This document shows positions 12,536-24,769 of a stretch of 64,000 nt of DNA, one piece after another (position 1 is the first letter of the stretch; every line of letters starts with the position of its first letter). This DNA is from Desarmillaria ectypa. Taxonomy: Eukaryota; Basidiomycota; Agaricomycetes; Agaricales; Physalacriaceae. Where the stretch lies: contig JAUDYN010000001.1 of the NCBI GenBank assembly GCA_030407005.1, forward strand, positions 1,922,001-1,986,000, in the 5' to 3' direction. Made by a program: the position numbers and the translations under genes. Under the pieces are notes generated by a model, which was not told the origin of the DNA, did not search any database, and saw only the letters and a list, made by a program, of their open reading frames with translations.

Positions 12536-14448
12536 ATGTCGCCCACAGCGACCATCGAGTATTCTTCAGATGTGCCAGAGCCGCAGTTGTATCCTCGCCT
12601 GGCAAAGCACCATCTTTTAGCTAACAACACACCAGACTACCTTCGTCTCATACTGACCTCCAAGGTCTACGAAATATTAAAAGAGACTCCTCTCGTTCTC
12701 GCGACCAATCTGAGTACGAAACTAGGAAATCAGATATGGTTGAAGCGAGAAGATTTGCAGGAAGTCTTTAGCTTCAAAATTCGCGGCGCGTATAATTTTA
12801 TGGCCAGTCTTAGTGAGGAGGAACGTTGGAAAGGTGTCGTCACATGTAGTGCTGGTCAGTGTGCGTACTATTTGTCAGAATTGCGTGTAATCCCTCAATT
12901 ATCCCTTCTGGTCTTCAGGAAATCATGCCCAAGGTGTTGCACTATCCGGCGCGAAGCTGAGCATACCTTGCACCATCGTCATGCCCCGCGGTACCCCATC
13001 CATCAAGGTCCGCAACGTCTCCCGCTTAGGCGCAAAGGTCATTCTACACGGCGTAGATTTTGATGAAGCCAAAGCGGAGTGTTCGAGACTTGCAGAGACT
13101 CACGGACTCGCGTTCGTTCCACCGTATGACGACCCACTCGTTATTGCAGGTCAGGGCACGGTCGGGATGGAGATACTGAAGCAGGTTCCTGACTCCGAGG
13201 GCCTGGACTTCATTTTTGCGGCTGTTGGAGGTGGAGGCCTTGTCTCTGGAATCTCCGAGTACGTGAAGAGAATCGGAAGTCCCAAGACCAAGGTTGTAGG
13301 AGTCGAAACCGTCGATGGTGATGCCATGGAAAAAAGTCTTGCAAATGGTGATCGCGTCACTCTACCTGAGGTTGGTCCTTTCAGCGACGGGACGGCTGTT
13401 AGAATCGTAGGGAAAGAACCGTTTAGAATATGCAAGGAGCTTCTCGACGGTGTGGTCAAGGCAGACAACGATGAAATATGTGCAGCCATCAAGGATATAT
13501 TTGAAGGTCAGACAATGTCCGATCCGAAGTCATGATGCACTATTGACACCATCGCAGAAACTAGATCCATTACGGAGCCCGCCGGTGCTTTAGCCTTGGC
13601 TGGTCTGAAGCGGTACATCACACAAAATAATCTCGCAGGCGCGCAAAAACGATTTGTCGCCGTTGTCAGTGGCGCGAACATGAACTTCGACCGACTTCGA
13701 TTCGTCGCAGAGCGCGCTGAATTAGGAGAAGGACGAGAAGCTCTTATCAGCGTTGATATCCCGGAGAAACCTGGCAGGTGATGCATTTCATGGTTTGAGT
13801 GAGGAGTTACTGAATTCCGTCCTTCACGTAGTTTTATTCGTTTACATACCCTCATACATCCCCGCGCCGTGACAGAGTTCCTATACCGGTACAACGCTTA
13901 TGGCTCCCCTGATCGAGCTCATATAGTGTTTTCGGTCAAGCTGGAGTCCAATAACCGGGCAAAAGAAATTGAGCAGCTGCTTTCAGCTCTTGCACATGAA
14001 GACATGAAAGGATTTGACATCAGTGACAATGAATTCGCGAAAAGCCACGGGCGGTATATGATAGGCGGCACGCAGGTCGTACCGAACGAAAGGGTTTTTA
14101 GATTCGGTGTGTAACTATATTCTATTTTACACTACCTATTGATGAATGCCGCAGAGTTTCCCGAAAGGCCCAATGCCCTTCGCAATTTCTTGCTAGGGAT
14201 GCAGCAAGACTGGAATATCAGTCTCTTCCACTATCGCAATCATGGCGCAGGTGAGTCACCCTTGATCGTCTAGGTCACCGAATACTGAGCCATTGCTGTC
14301 CAAAGACTTGGGGAAAGTTTTGGCTGGTATCCAAGTACCATCTTCTGAATACGACACGTTTGACAAATTCCTGACCAAGCTCAACTACACATTCGTAGAG
14401 GAAACGAATAACCCGGTATATAAGCAATATTTACGTGGTGAAGTATAA
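12536..14448 (+). CDS. ILV1: Threonine dehydratase (threonine ammonia-lyase), mitochondrial, isoleucine biosynthesis
   Basis: PLP enzyme that deaminates threonine to 2-oxobutanoate, the first step of isoleucine synthesis. The start [13 protein letters not shown] leads to [13 protein letters not shown] and then [20 protein letters not shown], whose lysine in SFKIRGA carries PLP. An intron splits [29 protein letters not shown] is the PLP phosphate loop. After the intron near 13505-13556 come [15 protein letters not shown] and [12 protein letters not shown]. Two ACT-like regulatory repeats follow ([26 protein letters not shown]), the usual site of isoleucine feedback inhibition. It ends LRGEV at 14448. 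The domain order and length match fungal Ilv1. The N-terminus is only weakly presequence-like. It is convergent with the terpene synthase, 216 bp away. Confidence 0.95.
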
Positions 14449-14664
14449 TCTAATAGATTACTCTTGCTTGAACCTATTGCTTTGGCTGAAAACTCGCGTC
14501 GCGCTACACAGAAACGAAGCAGGAGTGATACAATTATTGTATTACAACAGCAGCACAAGTTCTACACGTACGTTGTTACATATATTTCCACTACATTATT
14601 GTAAAAGTGAGCTACATATACCGTAAGATAGGTAAGTCCCACAATTATTATATGAATTGACATG

Positions 14665-16422
14665 CTAACATCCAACCTGCACGGTCACAACTGCAGTGGA
14701 TAAGCTGCGCAAACTTCCTCCATTTACCAACCAGGAAAACGATTCCTTCAGAGAACTGTTTCGACGTTGTTTGCTCTTCGAGCGAGCTTTTGTCGGAAGA
14801 CTGCTTTCCACCAGAGTGGGAGTGGGCGAAGGGGTAGGGGAAACGAGGCACTCGATAGCCTTGATAGCTAAGGCAGTTGTAAGGCCGCGGTTACCTATGC
14901 GGATCCCTGATGACCCATACTTGTACATCCAGCCAATTTCCCAGCCTCCATCTTCGCATTGGAGGGGAAACAAGACTCGAAGGTCTACCTCGTCCCTAAT
15001 CCCGACATAATCGCACACAAGTATGCGCATGGCCAGGGCGAGCGAGTCTCCCTGGACGCCGATTCGCTCTTGTATTCGCTCCTTCAATAAAGGCTTAAGA
15101 AGTGCATGCAAATCCGCGTCTCCGGATCTCTGTAGGAGTCGCCCCACAAAATATAGGAAACACTCTGCAGTAGCATAATACCGAGTACCATCGCGGTACG
15201 CGCGATTTAACAGCACCTCGTGTACCCAGGCAAGGGTCCGCTTCAGGTGCGCGCCTCGACCATAAGAATAAAACAAACTAAGCACGTTGACACAGACAAT
15301 TGGATCGAAACGTGGCCTTGAATGATCATAGTATGTCTATTAAGCCATTAAGACACGGATCAACCCAGATCGTCAGATTTGCGCACCTGAATGATTCCAT
15401 CCGAATCCACATAATCGAGCGTCTCGTCAATTACTGACTCTACGAGCTCTTGGTCGCGTTTCAGCACTGTAAGACCGAGAGACGTGGTATCGAGGTCGCA
15501 AGGGAAGTCTTTAGTAGTAAGTTGTCCTTTCCCTAAAATGAATGAGGACAGAGCAGCGGCTATTGTAGAGCATATTCATACCTTGAAAGAAGTTCCATAA
15601 CCGTGGATACTCGACCAAGTTAACTAGTGAGCTGTCGGGGTAGTAAGTAACGCGACAGGAGGATATGTGACGGTCTCACCGATCACCGGTGGCCTCTAAA
15701 ATGAGGAGCTGCGCAAAGTTCTCTTCCAGGACAATACCTCCATCTGTCTTCGACTCCAATCGTTTGGCGTTGCTATACAGATACTCTCGTCCGCGTGACA
15801 CAGGGTCGCTAAGAAGGTTTCTAAGAGCTCTCGTCACTCGCGACCTGTCATCGAAAATGATGCCGTGCAAACCCAGGGAACGCGCTGTTAACACATTCTC
15901 CGGTTTGTCGTCAACGAAAATGGTGGAATGAGGGTCAGCCTTTGTCTCGGCAAGGACGTGTCGGTAGAAACCGAGGTGGGGTTTACGTTCTCCAGTAGCT
16001 CCGGATGTGAAAACGCGATCTAATAAAGACCAATCTGCCGGCTTCGTCTGAAGAACGTTGTAGTCGGGCAAGGATATGTTAGACATAGCGAAAACTCGTA
16101 AGCGGCCACGAGAATTGGTCTTCAGTTCTCGAATGAGGGATATCATCTCGTTGTCGGACTGCAGAGAGTCTCGAGCCTGGTCGAAGGCCTTTCGAACTTC
16201 GGCGGGGTCAAGGGAGAACTCTGCGCCGACACGGTCATAGCAATCCTGCTCTGTGACTTTTCCTCGCTCGTAGTCCATCCATGTCGAAGAGGAGAGGATT
16301 TTTCGAAGAGCCTTAGATGAAATACTCGTTTCTGTCTTGGACGACCACGAAAAGAGCACATCGTCGATATCGAAGATAATAGTGTCGAAGGAGTGCATAG
16401 GGGGGGATAAACGACGAGGCAT
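14665..16422 (-). CDS. HAD-like/class II terpene cyclase fusion (drimane-type sesquiterpene synthase)
   Basis: Two-domain enzyme. Residues about 1-245 form a HAD domain with all four motifs: IIFDIDDVLFSW (motif I, DxD), FAMSNIS (II), GERKPHLGFYRHV (III lysine) and IFVDDKPENV (IV). Splicing at 15680 continues to SLVNLVEYPRLWNFFQ, then GKGQLTTKDFP, then DLDTTS at 15480-15497, the protonating Asp motif of class II cyclases. After one more intron TYYDHSRPRFDPIVCVNVLSL leads into an all-helical half. It contains LLNRAYRDGTRYYATAECFL and CEDGGWEIGWMYKYGSSG and ends near 14665. This domain order is that of fungal AstC/AncC-type synthases, which cyclise farnesyl diphosphate to drimane skeletons such as albicanol or drimenol. 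The exact product is not predictable here. I chose ATG 16422; an inner ATG at 16398 is possible. The C-terminal 30 residues are uncertain. Confidence 0.9.
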
Positions 16423-19400
16423 GTCTTCGGGTAACCAAAGGTATAAATTCACAAATCGGCCTCGGGAAAATATAATTATTGATACTGTTCCTGAAGCACA
16501 AGAAAGGACAAGCGCTACCTACAGGCCTCGAGGCCCCGGCCCAATGTTGTCTAGTAGCCTTCTTGATGCTCGCTAACAGCTCTGATATTTTGGTTCTGAT
16601 CGCACTAGATCGCACTCCAGGTACTGACTGGCTCACCGTTGGACAGGAGGTGAAAACTGGAATTAGATCTCAAGTCATCAAACACGCATTATCCTTCCTT
16701 GGCGGCGGCGTATTTCCTGGAGCACGCGATCACGATTTACGACAGCCATGCAGTAAATCAGGTAAATCCTGGGTAATCCCATGAAAGATATTTGTTGAAT
16801 TACGACAAGACGTTTAAAGAAAATGATATATCAATGTAAAGGTCTTACAAAATTTCATAAAATTGAGGCTAGACGCGGCAAAAATGCCCGCAAGGGGGCG
16901 TATGATTTGCGAGCCTATGTACCCCGATTGCAAGTGCATACTACTCCATTACCATGCGGGCGATGCGATGGTCGAGCTCGCAAAGTGACTCATCAGAAAT
17001 TTAGAAGCTTAGATAAACCAACTTCCTTCCTTCCTGGCACCTGGAAAACCCACGGTTTCACTTCGTGTGGGTATAGTTATCCACGTTTCTTCCCGGCCAG
17101 TAGTGCATCATTTGAACGCAATAATATAAAGCGCACCGGCCTATGAATTTCAAATTACTGTGATCCGATCTCCGACGGGGGATCCGGCTATTATAGTATC
17201 ATCCTGTAAAGTTCTGCCATCAATATTGGCTCTCCTTGAAATGGGAGAATCTGTCTTTCCCCAGCATCCTTTTCACATCTTCAAGGTATTGAGAGAGTAA
17301 TGATCTACTATTGGAATATATATCATGAAGCAGAATTCACCGTGGTAATCAAGGATCAACGTTCCTGAGGATATCCGGAACCTATAATACTAGTAACACG
17401 GTACACGCAGGTGCAGATTTCACCTGAGATACCGCGGGTAAAATCCGCTTGCTGTGCGGCCCGTATAACATATGAAAGCCCCAAGAAGGTCCTAGGGCTC
17501 AAGGTACCAAATATTTCATACGGGGGCACTTGGGAGTCCATTTCCGGCCGGATACCTTAGAACCCCATAGCTCATCCTTTGGATGGGTCAGATAGAGTCA
17601 TTCAAAGTTGATGCATTGATGTTGTAAGAGGTTGAGACTAAAGATAGTGTCCTTCTTGAATATCTTGAATTTTCCTCCTGTCCTCCTGAAAAATTTGTGA
17701 GTGTACCACTGTGTACAATGGTGTCGAGACGCAGTAAAAGGGGTGCTCTGATAAGCAAGAATATCAGGCTGTATCAATCGAGCAAGGTCTCAGAATGATC
17801 CTCAGTGGAGTTACACGCATACGGCCATACACCTACATAGCTACAGTTCGTAGCACGGCTGTCATGATAGCCTTGATCTGACCGTGCTGCTGGACTTTCT
17901 TATCCGTAGGAAACCTTTGGATATTGACAGAAACGATCAAACGATGCTTATGTTGTATTGTTTTCTGTGATCCAGTATACTCTTCCCCTCCTACCAAATA
18001 TGTGCTCCGCGTGGCAGGTGCGGCTTCTAACAATTTACAAAACGATTCCGTGATGCATGTGTACGTTAACTCCATTCGTTCTGCCTTCGATTCTCCTTTG
18101 TTACTTTAGGATGTACAAAGACAAGGTCCCAATCCGTACCTAGCTGCTTTATTCTTTAAAATGTATCCTGCGTCTGTCAGACGAGAACGATAGGGGGACC
18201 CCTTGAACACGTTGTACCTGCGCGTCCACGTCAATAGGCGTCAAAGTAAACCTTTGCACAACTGGGGTACATTGGGTGGCGCGTGTTTAAGTATGAATAT
18301 CACCGCCGACTGTCCGAAGCACACTGACGGCACGTACAGCTTCTTGAATTATAACAGGAACGGGTGAAGGAAAGAAAGGATGCAATATTGGCTTGAATGG
18401 AGGATAGGCATATAACATACTGCTATGCAGACTCTCACTACAAATCTCAAGTTTTTCAACAGACATAGACGAGAGTTGTGTAATAAAACAATTCTTTATC
18501 AGATTTGGGGTATTACCTTTGAATTGGATGTAACTTGCAATCTCCTAGCTAGCAGGAACAGGGCCCTACTTACTATATTAAATACATGGCATAGCAAGGC
18601 GAACATCTTGGCACGCCATGGCACCGATTCTCTACCTTTCTCTGCCATGGCACCACAGATACTAGATCATCGGCTGATAAAAACATTCGTGTCAGGCGTA
18701 ATAAAGACTGTTGCCTATCTAGCATAACGAAAGCAGGTAGGTCAACCCTCTACATCTTAGAGAACCACCGTTCCTTGCGATATCGATTGCATCGAGTATG
18801 TAAATATAGAATACGTCATCCACAATCAGTCATTGGAACACGCTGTGCTTAAGATAAGGACGAACGTTCCGATGGACTTCCCAAGGCGAACTGGACCCAA
18901 AGACTGCCTGGTCGCTATCCTGCATATAATTCAACCCATTAGCCTAAGCATAGAGCAAGATATTTTAGGCCGCACTTATCATCGTAGATGCAGTCGTGTA
19001 GCCAGACCTTATCTGTAGAGGTCTTAACGCACGCCGACAATTCTTGTCGTAAGGGCAGAAGTTATGCGGTGATACGAAAGGCAGCAAACCTTCTCAAAGC
19101 ATAAGGACCATTAGCGTAGTCGCACAAAGAATGATATTCACCTCAAGCGGACCAGTTTTGGATGTCTTAAAAGTCTTCGTCATTAGCGAAACTATCGGAA
19201 GACTGACTGGTGCTTGAAATAGAACAAATTACGTCCTTCGGCGACTCCATCCACGTCTGTAAGCCTCTGTAAGCGTTCACGTCACATAATTGAAGGGAGA
19301 TAAGCAAGCGTGACTCACAACAGTTTGAAAATGTGGTTCCTAGCAGAGAAAACTTTCACCCCCTCGGGTTCATTGACACCATGCAGCTACTTACCACTCA

Positions 19401-19528
19401 TCAATGTCTCGGATAAATACGATCGAAACAACGCGAGGCTGCTTGCCACCAAGGGTATACCTAGGAAAGCCTAATGGGCTGGCACCGTTTCTCCACTATG
19501 GGTTAGACAATGTGAATTTAGACTGAGT

Positions 19529-19552
19529 GGAAAAAAGGAAAAAAGGAAAAAA
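19529..19552. repeat. Short tandem repeat, three 8-bp units (GGAAAAAA)
   Basis: Three exact consecutive copies of GGAAAAAA are readable directly in the sequence, within the gene-poor region. Confidence 0.9.
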
Positions 19553-19742
19553 TGAAATTTATTGGCCTGGATCTGTCAATAATAATAAGAATCAAAAATC
19601 GATGACGGCTCTTTAACTGACCAAAGACGTGACATAGAGATACGTAGAATAACTCACCTGTGAACAACGTGAAAATACTGAAGAGCCAAGAAGTCAGTTT
19701 GAACTACGTGTCACGTGTGCGAGATTGTGGCTGGTGCCGGAC

Positions 19743-19767
19743 CCTGTATAGTGTATACCTATACAGG
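19743..19767. repeat. Perfect inverted repeat, 9-bp arms with 7-bp spacer
   Basis: CCTGTATAG at 19743-19751 is the exact reverse complement of CTATACAGG at 19759-19767. The spacer TGTATAC is itself nearly palindromic. It could be a hairpin or a protein-binding site; nothing around it decides which. Confidence 0.85.
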
Positions 19768-21074
19768 CTGTCAGGACGACGGGTTCGGGCGGGTACCCTA
19801 CTCTCTTGCGGGTGTCTTTAGCGCCTAGTCAGGTCTCCTAGAATTATGATATCTGAGGTTGATCTGAACTCGCGTTATCTTCGATTGACTTGAACAGTGA
19901 ACACGCGTAGAAACGAGGCCTTCCGACCACGATGTGATAACACATTGAGTACGAGAAGTTGACGACAAGGGAACTTTCACTATTTGAGGCGGTGCGCTCA
20001 AAAATTTGTGCATGCCTCTCGATCATGTCGATGGGCTAGGATTCCCCTGACCACTCTCAGTTAGCCCAAACACAAGGACTGAACGGCCGTCTGGTAAACA
20101 TTAGCTAAAGCGAACCCCACAAATAGAGATCATGCCAACCGTACCCATAAATATCATGGTTCCCTTACATCCGTTATTCCTCATAAGCTAACGGTAGCAT
20201 AGTAAAGCTGATAGCTGGTTCGTCAAGATGGTCCGCAGGAGGTTTTGCAAACATGCCTGTCACAAAACATGAATCTAACTGACGATCCGTCGGTTAACGA
20301 CAATTGGCTGCAGAGCTAGGGTCTGGAATATATCTTGCCACATTCCGGAAATATCACCGTCCAGCGGGTTCATATCCGAGGCGCTAATACGAATATGAAC
20401 ATTTGGTTATGCACAAGCCTCCATGAAGAGCGGACTGACTAAAATTCATCATCAGGACCTGCTAGTTCATTCATATGAGCCAGGGTACAGCTGATCAAAG
20501 ATCATCCTTGCGGCAGGATATCTCCTGGGCTGAAGGCCTGAGCGCTACCGCACCGTCGTTCCATATTATCCTAGACGATGTACTTCCATTGTAGGGCCCT
20601 CCCAATCAACAAAGATAGAAAATAAAAACGGGAGCAGAAGCCACGATTCCGTGAGTGACGCGAATGCCGCATACCATTAAGAAGCCCACGAGGTCGATGT
20701 TGTGAGTGTGCGACACGGTCAGCTTACACTCCGAAAGCGCTGATAAAGAGGTCCGTAGGATACGGCCATCATACAGAGTGTTCAATCATCCACTTGACGG
20801 TAAATGATACTGCATCAGTGCTTTCAGGCGACTGATATTTTCAATATTGCAGTGCCTATGACAAGGGGTAATTGAAAAGAGTGATGTTATGGTGTCCAGT
20901 CTCAAAGATGGCGTAAGGTAATGTAACCGGAACTCCAGATCGGACTCTCATTGAGTAGCCATACGTTCAGGGTCACGGTTCATTGGAACAGTCAATTCTG
21001 TGGGCGCGGTACAGCTTCAGAAACGCAGGTAAGCATGTGAATCAAATGACGATGCGTGACGCTCGCCTACACAT

Positions 21075-21272
21075 CTAATGGCGAGCCTCAGCCTCAGGCT
21101 TCTTTGCCTTCAAGTAAATGTTTTCCGCAATGACATAGCCTGTGAATGCCACGAGAGCGATTCCAAACCCTGGGAAGAGATTACGGAGCATGGTCTTTTG
21201 AGAGAAGACGGGGTGTTTTCGCCAGGACTCAAACTTCGCCCAAGGATCTCTGTATAGCGGAAGATTCGACAT
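21075..21272 (-). CDS. NDUFB3: NADH:ubiquinone oxidoreductase B12 subunit (NDUFB3-like)
   Basis: A 65-residue accessory subunit of mitochondrial complex I. The family signature is plain: YRDPWAKFESWRKHPVFS, then RNLFPGFGIALVAFTGYVIA, which is the single membrane segment, then a charged tail ending EAEARH. Size matches the fungal B12 subunit. I placed the start at ATG 21272 (MSNLPLYRDPW). The frame upstream of it shows an AG acceptor two bases before, so a 5' UTR intron (donor near 21324) is likely. An upstream ATG at 21411 does not splice in frame. It is divergent from TOP1, 284 bp apart. Confidence 0.9.
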   Translation of the reverse strand: MSNLPLYRDPWAKFESWRKHPVFSQKTMLRNLFPGFGIALVAFTGYVIAENIYLKAKKPEAEARH

Positions 21273-21556
21273 TTCTGGGAGCATGATAAGCGTGACGATG
21301 GCGGCAGACGGGACAAATCGTGCTCACCTTGTTGGTCGGAATGAACGGGTGAGGGAGGCGCTGCCTATTTTGGACGGAGGCAGCGTGACCACTTGAGGGC
21401 CGGTTAGTCAAAACTTTGTCAAATTCTCATCAGTGTGACAGTGTCCAACTGTCCGCCTCCTTACCTCGTTCTACCATCGTCTCCCTTACCGACGCCTTCT
21501 GTTTCTGCTGTATATATCTATTCTCTCACCATATTGCCTAAATATCTACATCGATC

Positions 21557-24500
21557 ATGTCTACCGACTCAGCAATGCTCTCTGACGACAGCCGTCCTGC
21601 TGCTTCCTCTCCTAACGGCCACGCCAACGGCAAGAATGGCACAACTGCTGCTGAGCAGCTCAGTGATGATGAGGAAATGCCTTTGGTACGAACGGTCCAA
21701 TAGAAATTTATCAAGCATCAACTCTTACCACTCTTTGCTTTTGACACTTCATCAGTCTCAAGTGACACGCACGCCCCAGTCCTCTGTGCAACCTCCAAGG
21801 CAGAAGCGCAAAAGGGCGGTATACTATGATTCATCAAGTGAGGACGATACACCACTCGCCTCTTCCCCGTTGAAGCAATCATCGGCCGCCGTGCCCGTGC
21901 CAGGTGCTGTAGACGCCACTACCGTACCGGCGTCTCTGGCTAATGGTAAGGGTAAAGGTAAAGGCGTCAAAGAGGAGTCCACCGATGGTGAAGCATCCAA
22001 TGACGCGCCACCCCGGACCAATACCAAGACCAACGGACAGTCTAAGCGACCGGCTAGGAAGAAAGCCAAGGTCGAGGACGACGAGGACGAAGCGGCCTCC
22101 GACCGTAGCGATTCATCCTTACCTGCTAAGAAAAAGAGAGCTGCGCCCCGAAAGCGTAAGGCTAAAGAGCAAAGCGAACCAGAGTCTGAAGACGACGCGC
22201 CTGCCAAGAAACCCTCCGTTAAGCGCGCGACGAAGAAGGTGAAGAAGGAAGAAGGAGGGGGAGCTGCATCCGAGGGCGATGTGTCAAGGCCGAAGAAGCG
22301 TGGTGGGAAGAAGGAGAAGGAAGAGAAAGAGAAGGAGAAAGGCAAGGGCAAGAAGAAGAAGGAGGAGGAGGAGGAAGAGGTATTCAGATGGTGGGAGGTT
22401 GGGGCGGGTGATGGTTCCGTAAGGTGGACAACCCTCGAACACAACGGTGTAATATTCCCGCCACCGTATGAGCCTTTGCCTCCTGACGTTAAAATGAAGT
22501 ATGATGGTACGGCTCGGCAGTTTCATTAATATTTGTTCATTTTTGATACTTGCGTTCACTCTAGGAAAGGACGTCGACCTACCGCCCGCGTCTGAGGAGG
22601 TTGCTGGCTTCTACGCTGCTATGATAGAAACCGACCATGCGCAAGATGCAACTTTCAACAAAAACTTCTTTGAGGATTGGAAGAAAGTCTTGAAAGCAAA
22701 CCCTCCTGTTCGTTGCCGTATTCATCTTTGGCTCCTCACTTCACCTGATGTTGTTTGATTGCCAGCGCGATGGTATAAAGATAGTCTCGTTCGAGCTCTG
22801 TGATTTCCGGCCAATGTTCCAGCATTTCGAAGCCGAAAAGGCTAAGAAGAAGAGTTTATCGGCGGCAGAGAAGAAAGAGCTAAAGAAGGCCAGGGATGAG
22901 ATGGAGGCTAAGTATACGACCTGTTTATTGGATGGTCGCAAAGAGAAAGTGGGCAACTTCCGTGTAGAGCCTCCAGGCCTATTCAGGGGGCGTGGTGAGC
23001 ATCCTAAGAAGGGAGCTCTTAAGGTACGAATAAGTAATCCTGTTGGATACCTTCACTGATATGTTGTGTAGTTCCGTGTTCGTCCCGAAGATATAACGCT
23101 GAACATTGGTAAAGATGCACCCATCCCTGTCCCGAACATGCCAGGAAAATGGAAGGCGATCCAACACGATAATACCGTTACTTGGCTGGCGAACTGGACA
23201 GAAAACATTAACAATAGTCACAAGTACGTTTTCTTGGCCGCGGGCAGTTCGCTCAAGGGACAAAGCGATATGTTGAAGTTTGAGAAGGCTCGTGAACTGA
23301 AGGTCGGTCAACGTGACGAAACTTGTTACAATAAATGACGATCCTTGTAGAACCACGTTGACCGAATTCGGCAAAACTATAATGCTGATCTGAGGTCGAA
23401 AGTAATGGCCGATCGGCAACGTGCGACAGCCATGTATTTTATCGACAAACTTGCCCTTCGTGCGGGTAATGAGAAAGGAGAAGATGAAGCTGATACTGTA
23501 GGCTGCTGTTCCCTGCGTTGCGAGCACCTCACGTTGGAATCGCCAAACATCGTCATCTTCGATTTCCTCGGCAAGGACTCAATCCGTTACTACAACCAAG
23601 TCCCTGTCGATCCTCAGGTTTTCAAGAATATCAGAATATTTAAGGAGAATAAAGAGGATGAAGACGCCTTGTTCGACCGTGTCAACGTAAGGGTATTTTG
23701 TCCTTGTTATCTAGCGTTGTCTGATGCATCTTTGCTCAGACTTCTTCCTTGAATAAGCATCTTACAAGTGAAATGAAGGGTCTTACAGCAAAGGTTTTCC
23801 GTACTTACAATGCATCTATCACGTTCCAACAACTATTGGACGAGAAAGAGGAGGAACTCAAGAATGCGACGTTACAGGAAAAGCTCAATGCCTACAATCA
23901 CGCCAATCGCCTCGTCGCCATTCTATGTAACCATCAACGTGCAGCTCCAAAGACGCATGACCAGTCGATGGAAAAGATGAGATACAAGGTGTGGCTTCCT
24001 GAGGGTCCATAGGACGGCCGTCTGACAGTTATTCGCAGTATCGATCACTGAAATACGAACGTATGAAAATGCGTCATGCTCTCTTCGCTCTGGATGACAG
24101 CTACAAGTCGGATGACAAGTATGCTGATGATGAATCAGATATCGACGACGATTGGATCGCCACTCACGAGGAAAGTATGAGGGATAAGGACATCGAAAAG
24201 GCCGAGAAGAAGTTCGAAAAGGACAACGAGAAACTCGCCGAAGACGGTAAAGAACCTCATAGTCGGTCGGTGCTCGATAACAAGATCAAAGCTATCAAGG
24301 ATGAATACAAGAGACTGGCGAAGGAACGGGGTACGAAGAAGGCGAAGTTAAACAAAACTGCGGAAAAGCTGGAAGAAGCGATCGAAAAACTTGGACAAAG
24401 GATCAAGGCTTTTAAGCTCCAGATGGTTGATAGAGACGCGGGTAAGGAGGTTGCACTGGGCACTAGGTTTGCGGTTTCTCTCAAAGACATTGAGTTATCT

Positions 24501-24769
24501 CTTAACCCTTCCTCACAGTAAAATCAATTATCTAGACCCTAGGTCTGTTTTCGGCTGCTTGTTCCTAAGCTCTTCACTCTACTGACCATTGATCAGAATA
24601 ACGGCTGCTTGGTGCAAAACCCACGACGTGCCGATCGAAAAGCTTTTCTCGAAGACCCTTGTCACGAAATGTACGTCGGACTTTTTTGCTCCTGTGCATA
24701 CTTGTCACCATTCTTAAATCATGATTAGTCCCTTGGGCGCTGGAGGCCGACGCCGACTGGAAATTCTGA
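21557..24769 (+). CDS. TOP1: DNA topoisomerase I (type IB)
   Basis: Nuclear type IB topoisomerase that relaxes supercoils through a 3'-phosphotyrosyl nick. A short first exon ([16 protein letters not shown]) leads to a long charged Lys/Glu/Ser-rich N-terminus. The core follows: [81 protein letters not shown] and [14 protein letters not shown]. Then come [19 protein letters not shown] and [17 protein letters not shown] text (read [13 protein letters not shown]). The linker is a coiled coil (about 24100-24470). The active-site tyrosine sits in KINYLDPR near 24523. The last exons give [20 protein letters not shown] and [13 protein letters not shown], ending at 24769. At least nine introns. All catalytic regions appear intact. 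Confidence 0.96.

Larger units (their letters stand above)
16423..21074. other. 4.6-kb gene-poor region
   Basis: No protein family, tRNA or rRNA is recognisable on either strand. Open frames here (for example 16823-17146 and 18425-18727 on +, 17833-18075 on -) are short, have unremarkable composition and show no domain. The stretch holds a GA-rich triplet repeat at 19529, a perfect inverted repeat at 19743, several CACGTG-like sites and one run of consensus splice signals on the minus strand at 19062-19401. It could contain regulatory DNA, lncRNA, small spliced genes or eroded transposon sequence. Confidence 0.5.

Noticed and set aside
16823..17146. 107-codon plus frame in the gene-poor region
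   Set aside because: No recognisable family, no supporting splice signals and unremarkable composition; not supportable as a gene.
18425..18727. 100-codon plus frame in the gene-poor region
   Set aside because: No domain or coding context; kept only as part of the unexplained region.
21325..21411. Upstream exon starting [12 protein letters not shown] for the complex I B12 gene
   Set aside because: Splicing from its GTGAGC donor to the next AG puts the B12 frame out of phase, so it is more likely 5' UTR.
21824..22444. 206-codon minus-strand frame rich in Ser, Phe and Leu
   Set aside because: It is the complement of the Lys/Glu-rich N-terminus of topoisomerase I; low-complexity codons keep it open.
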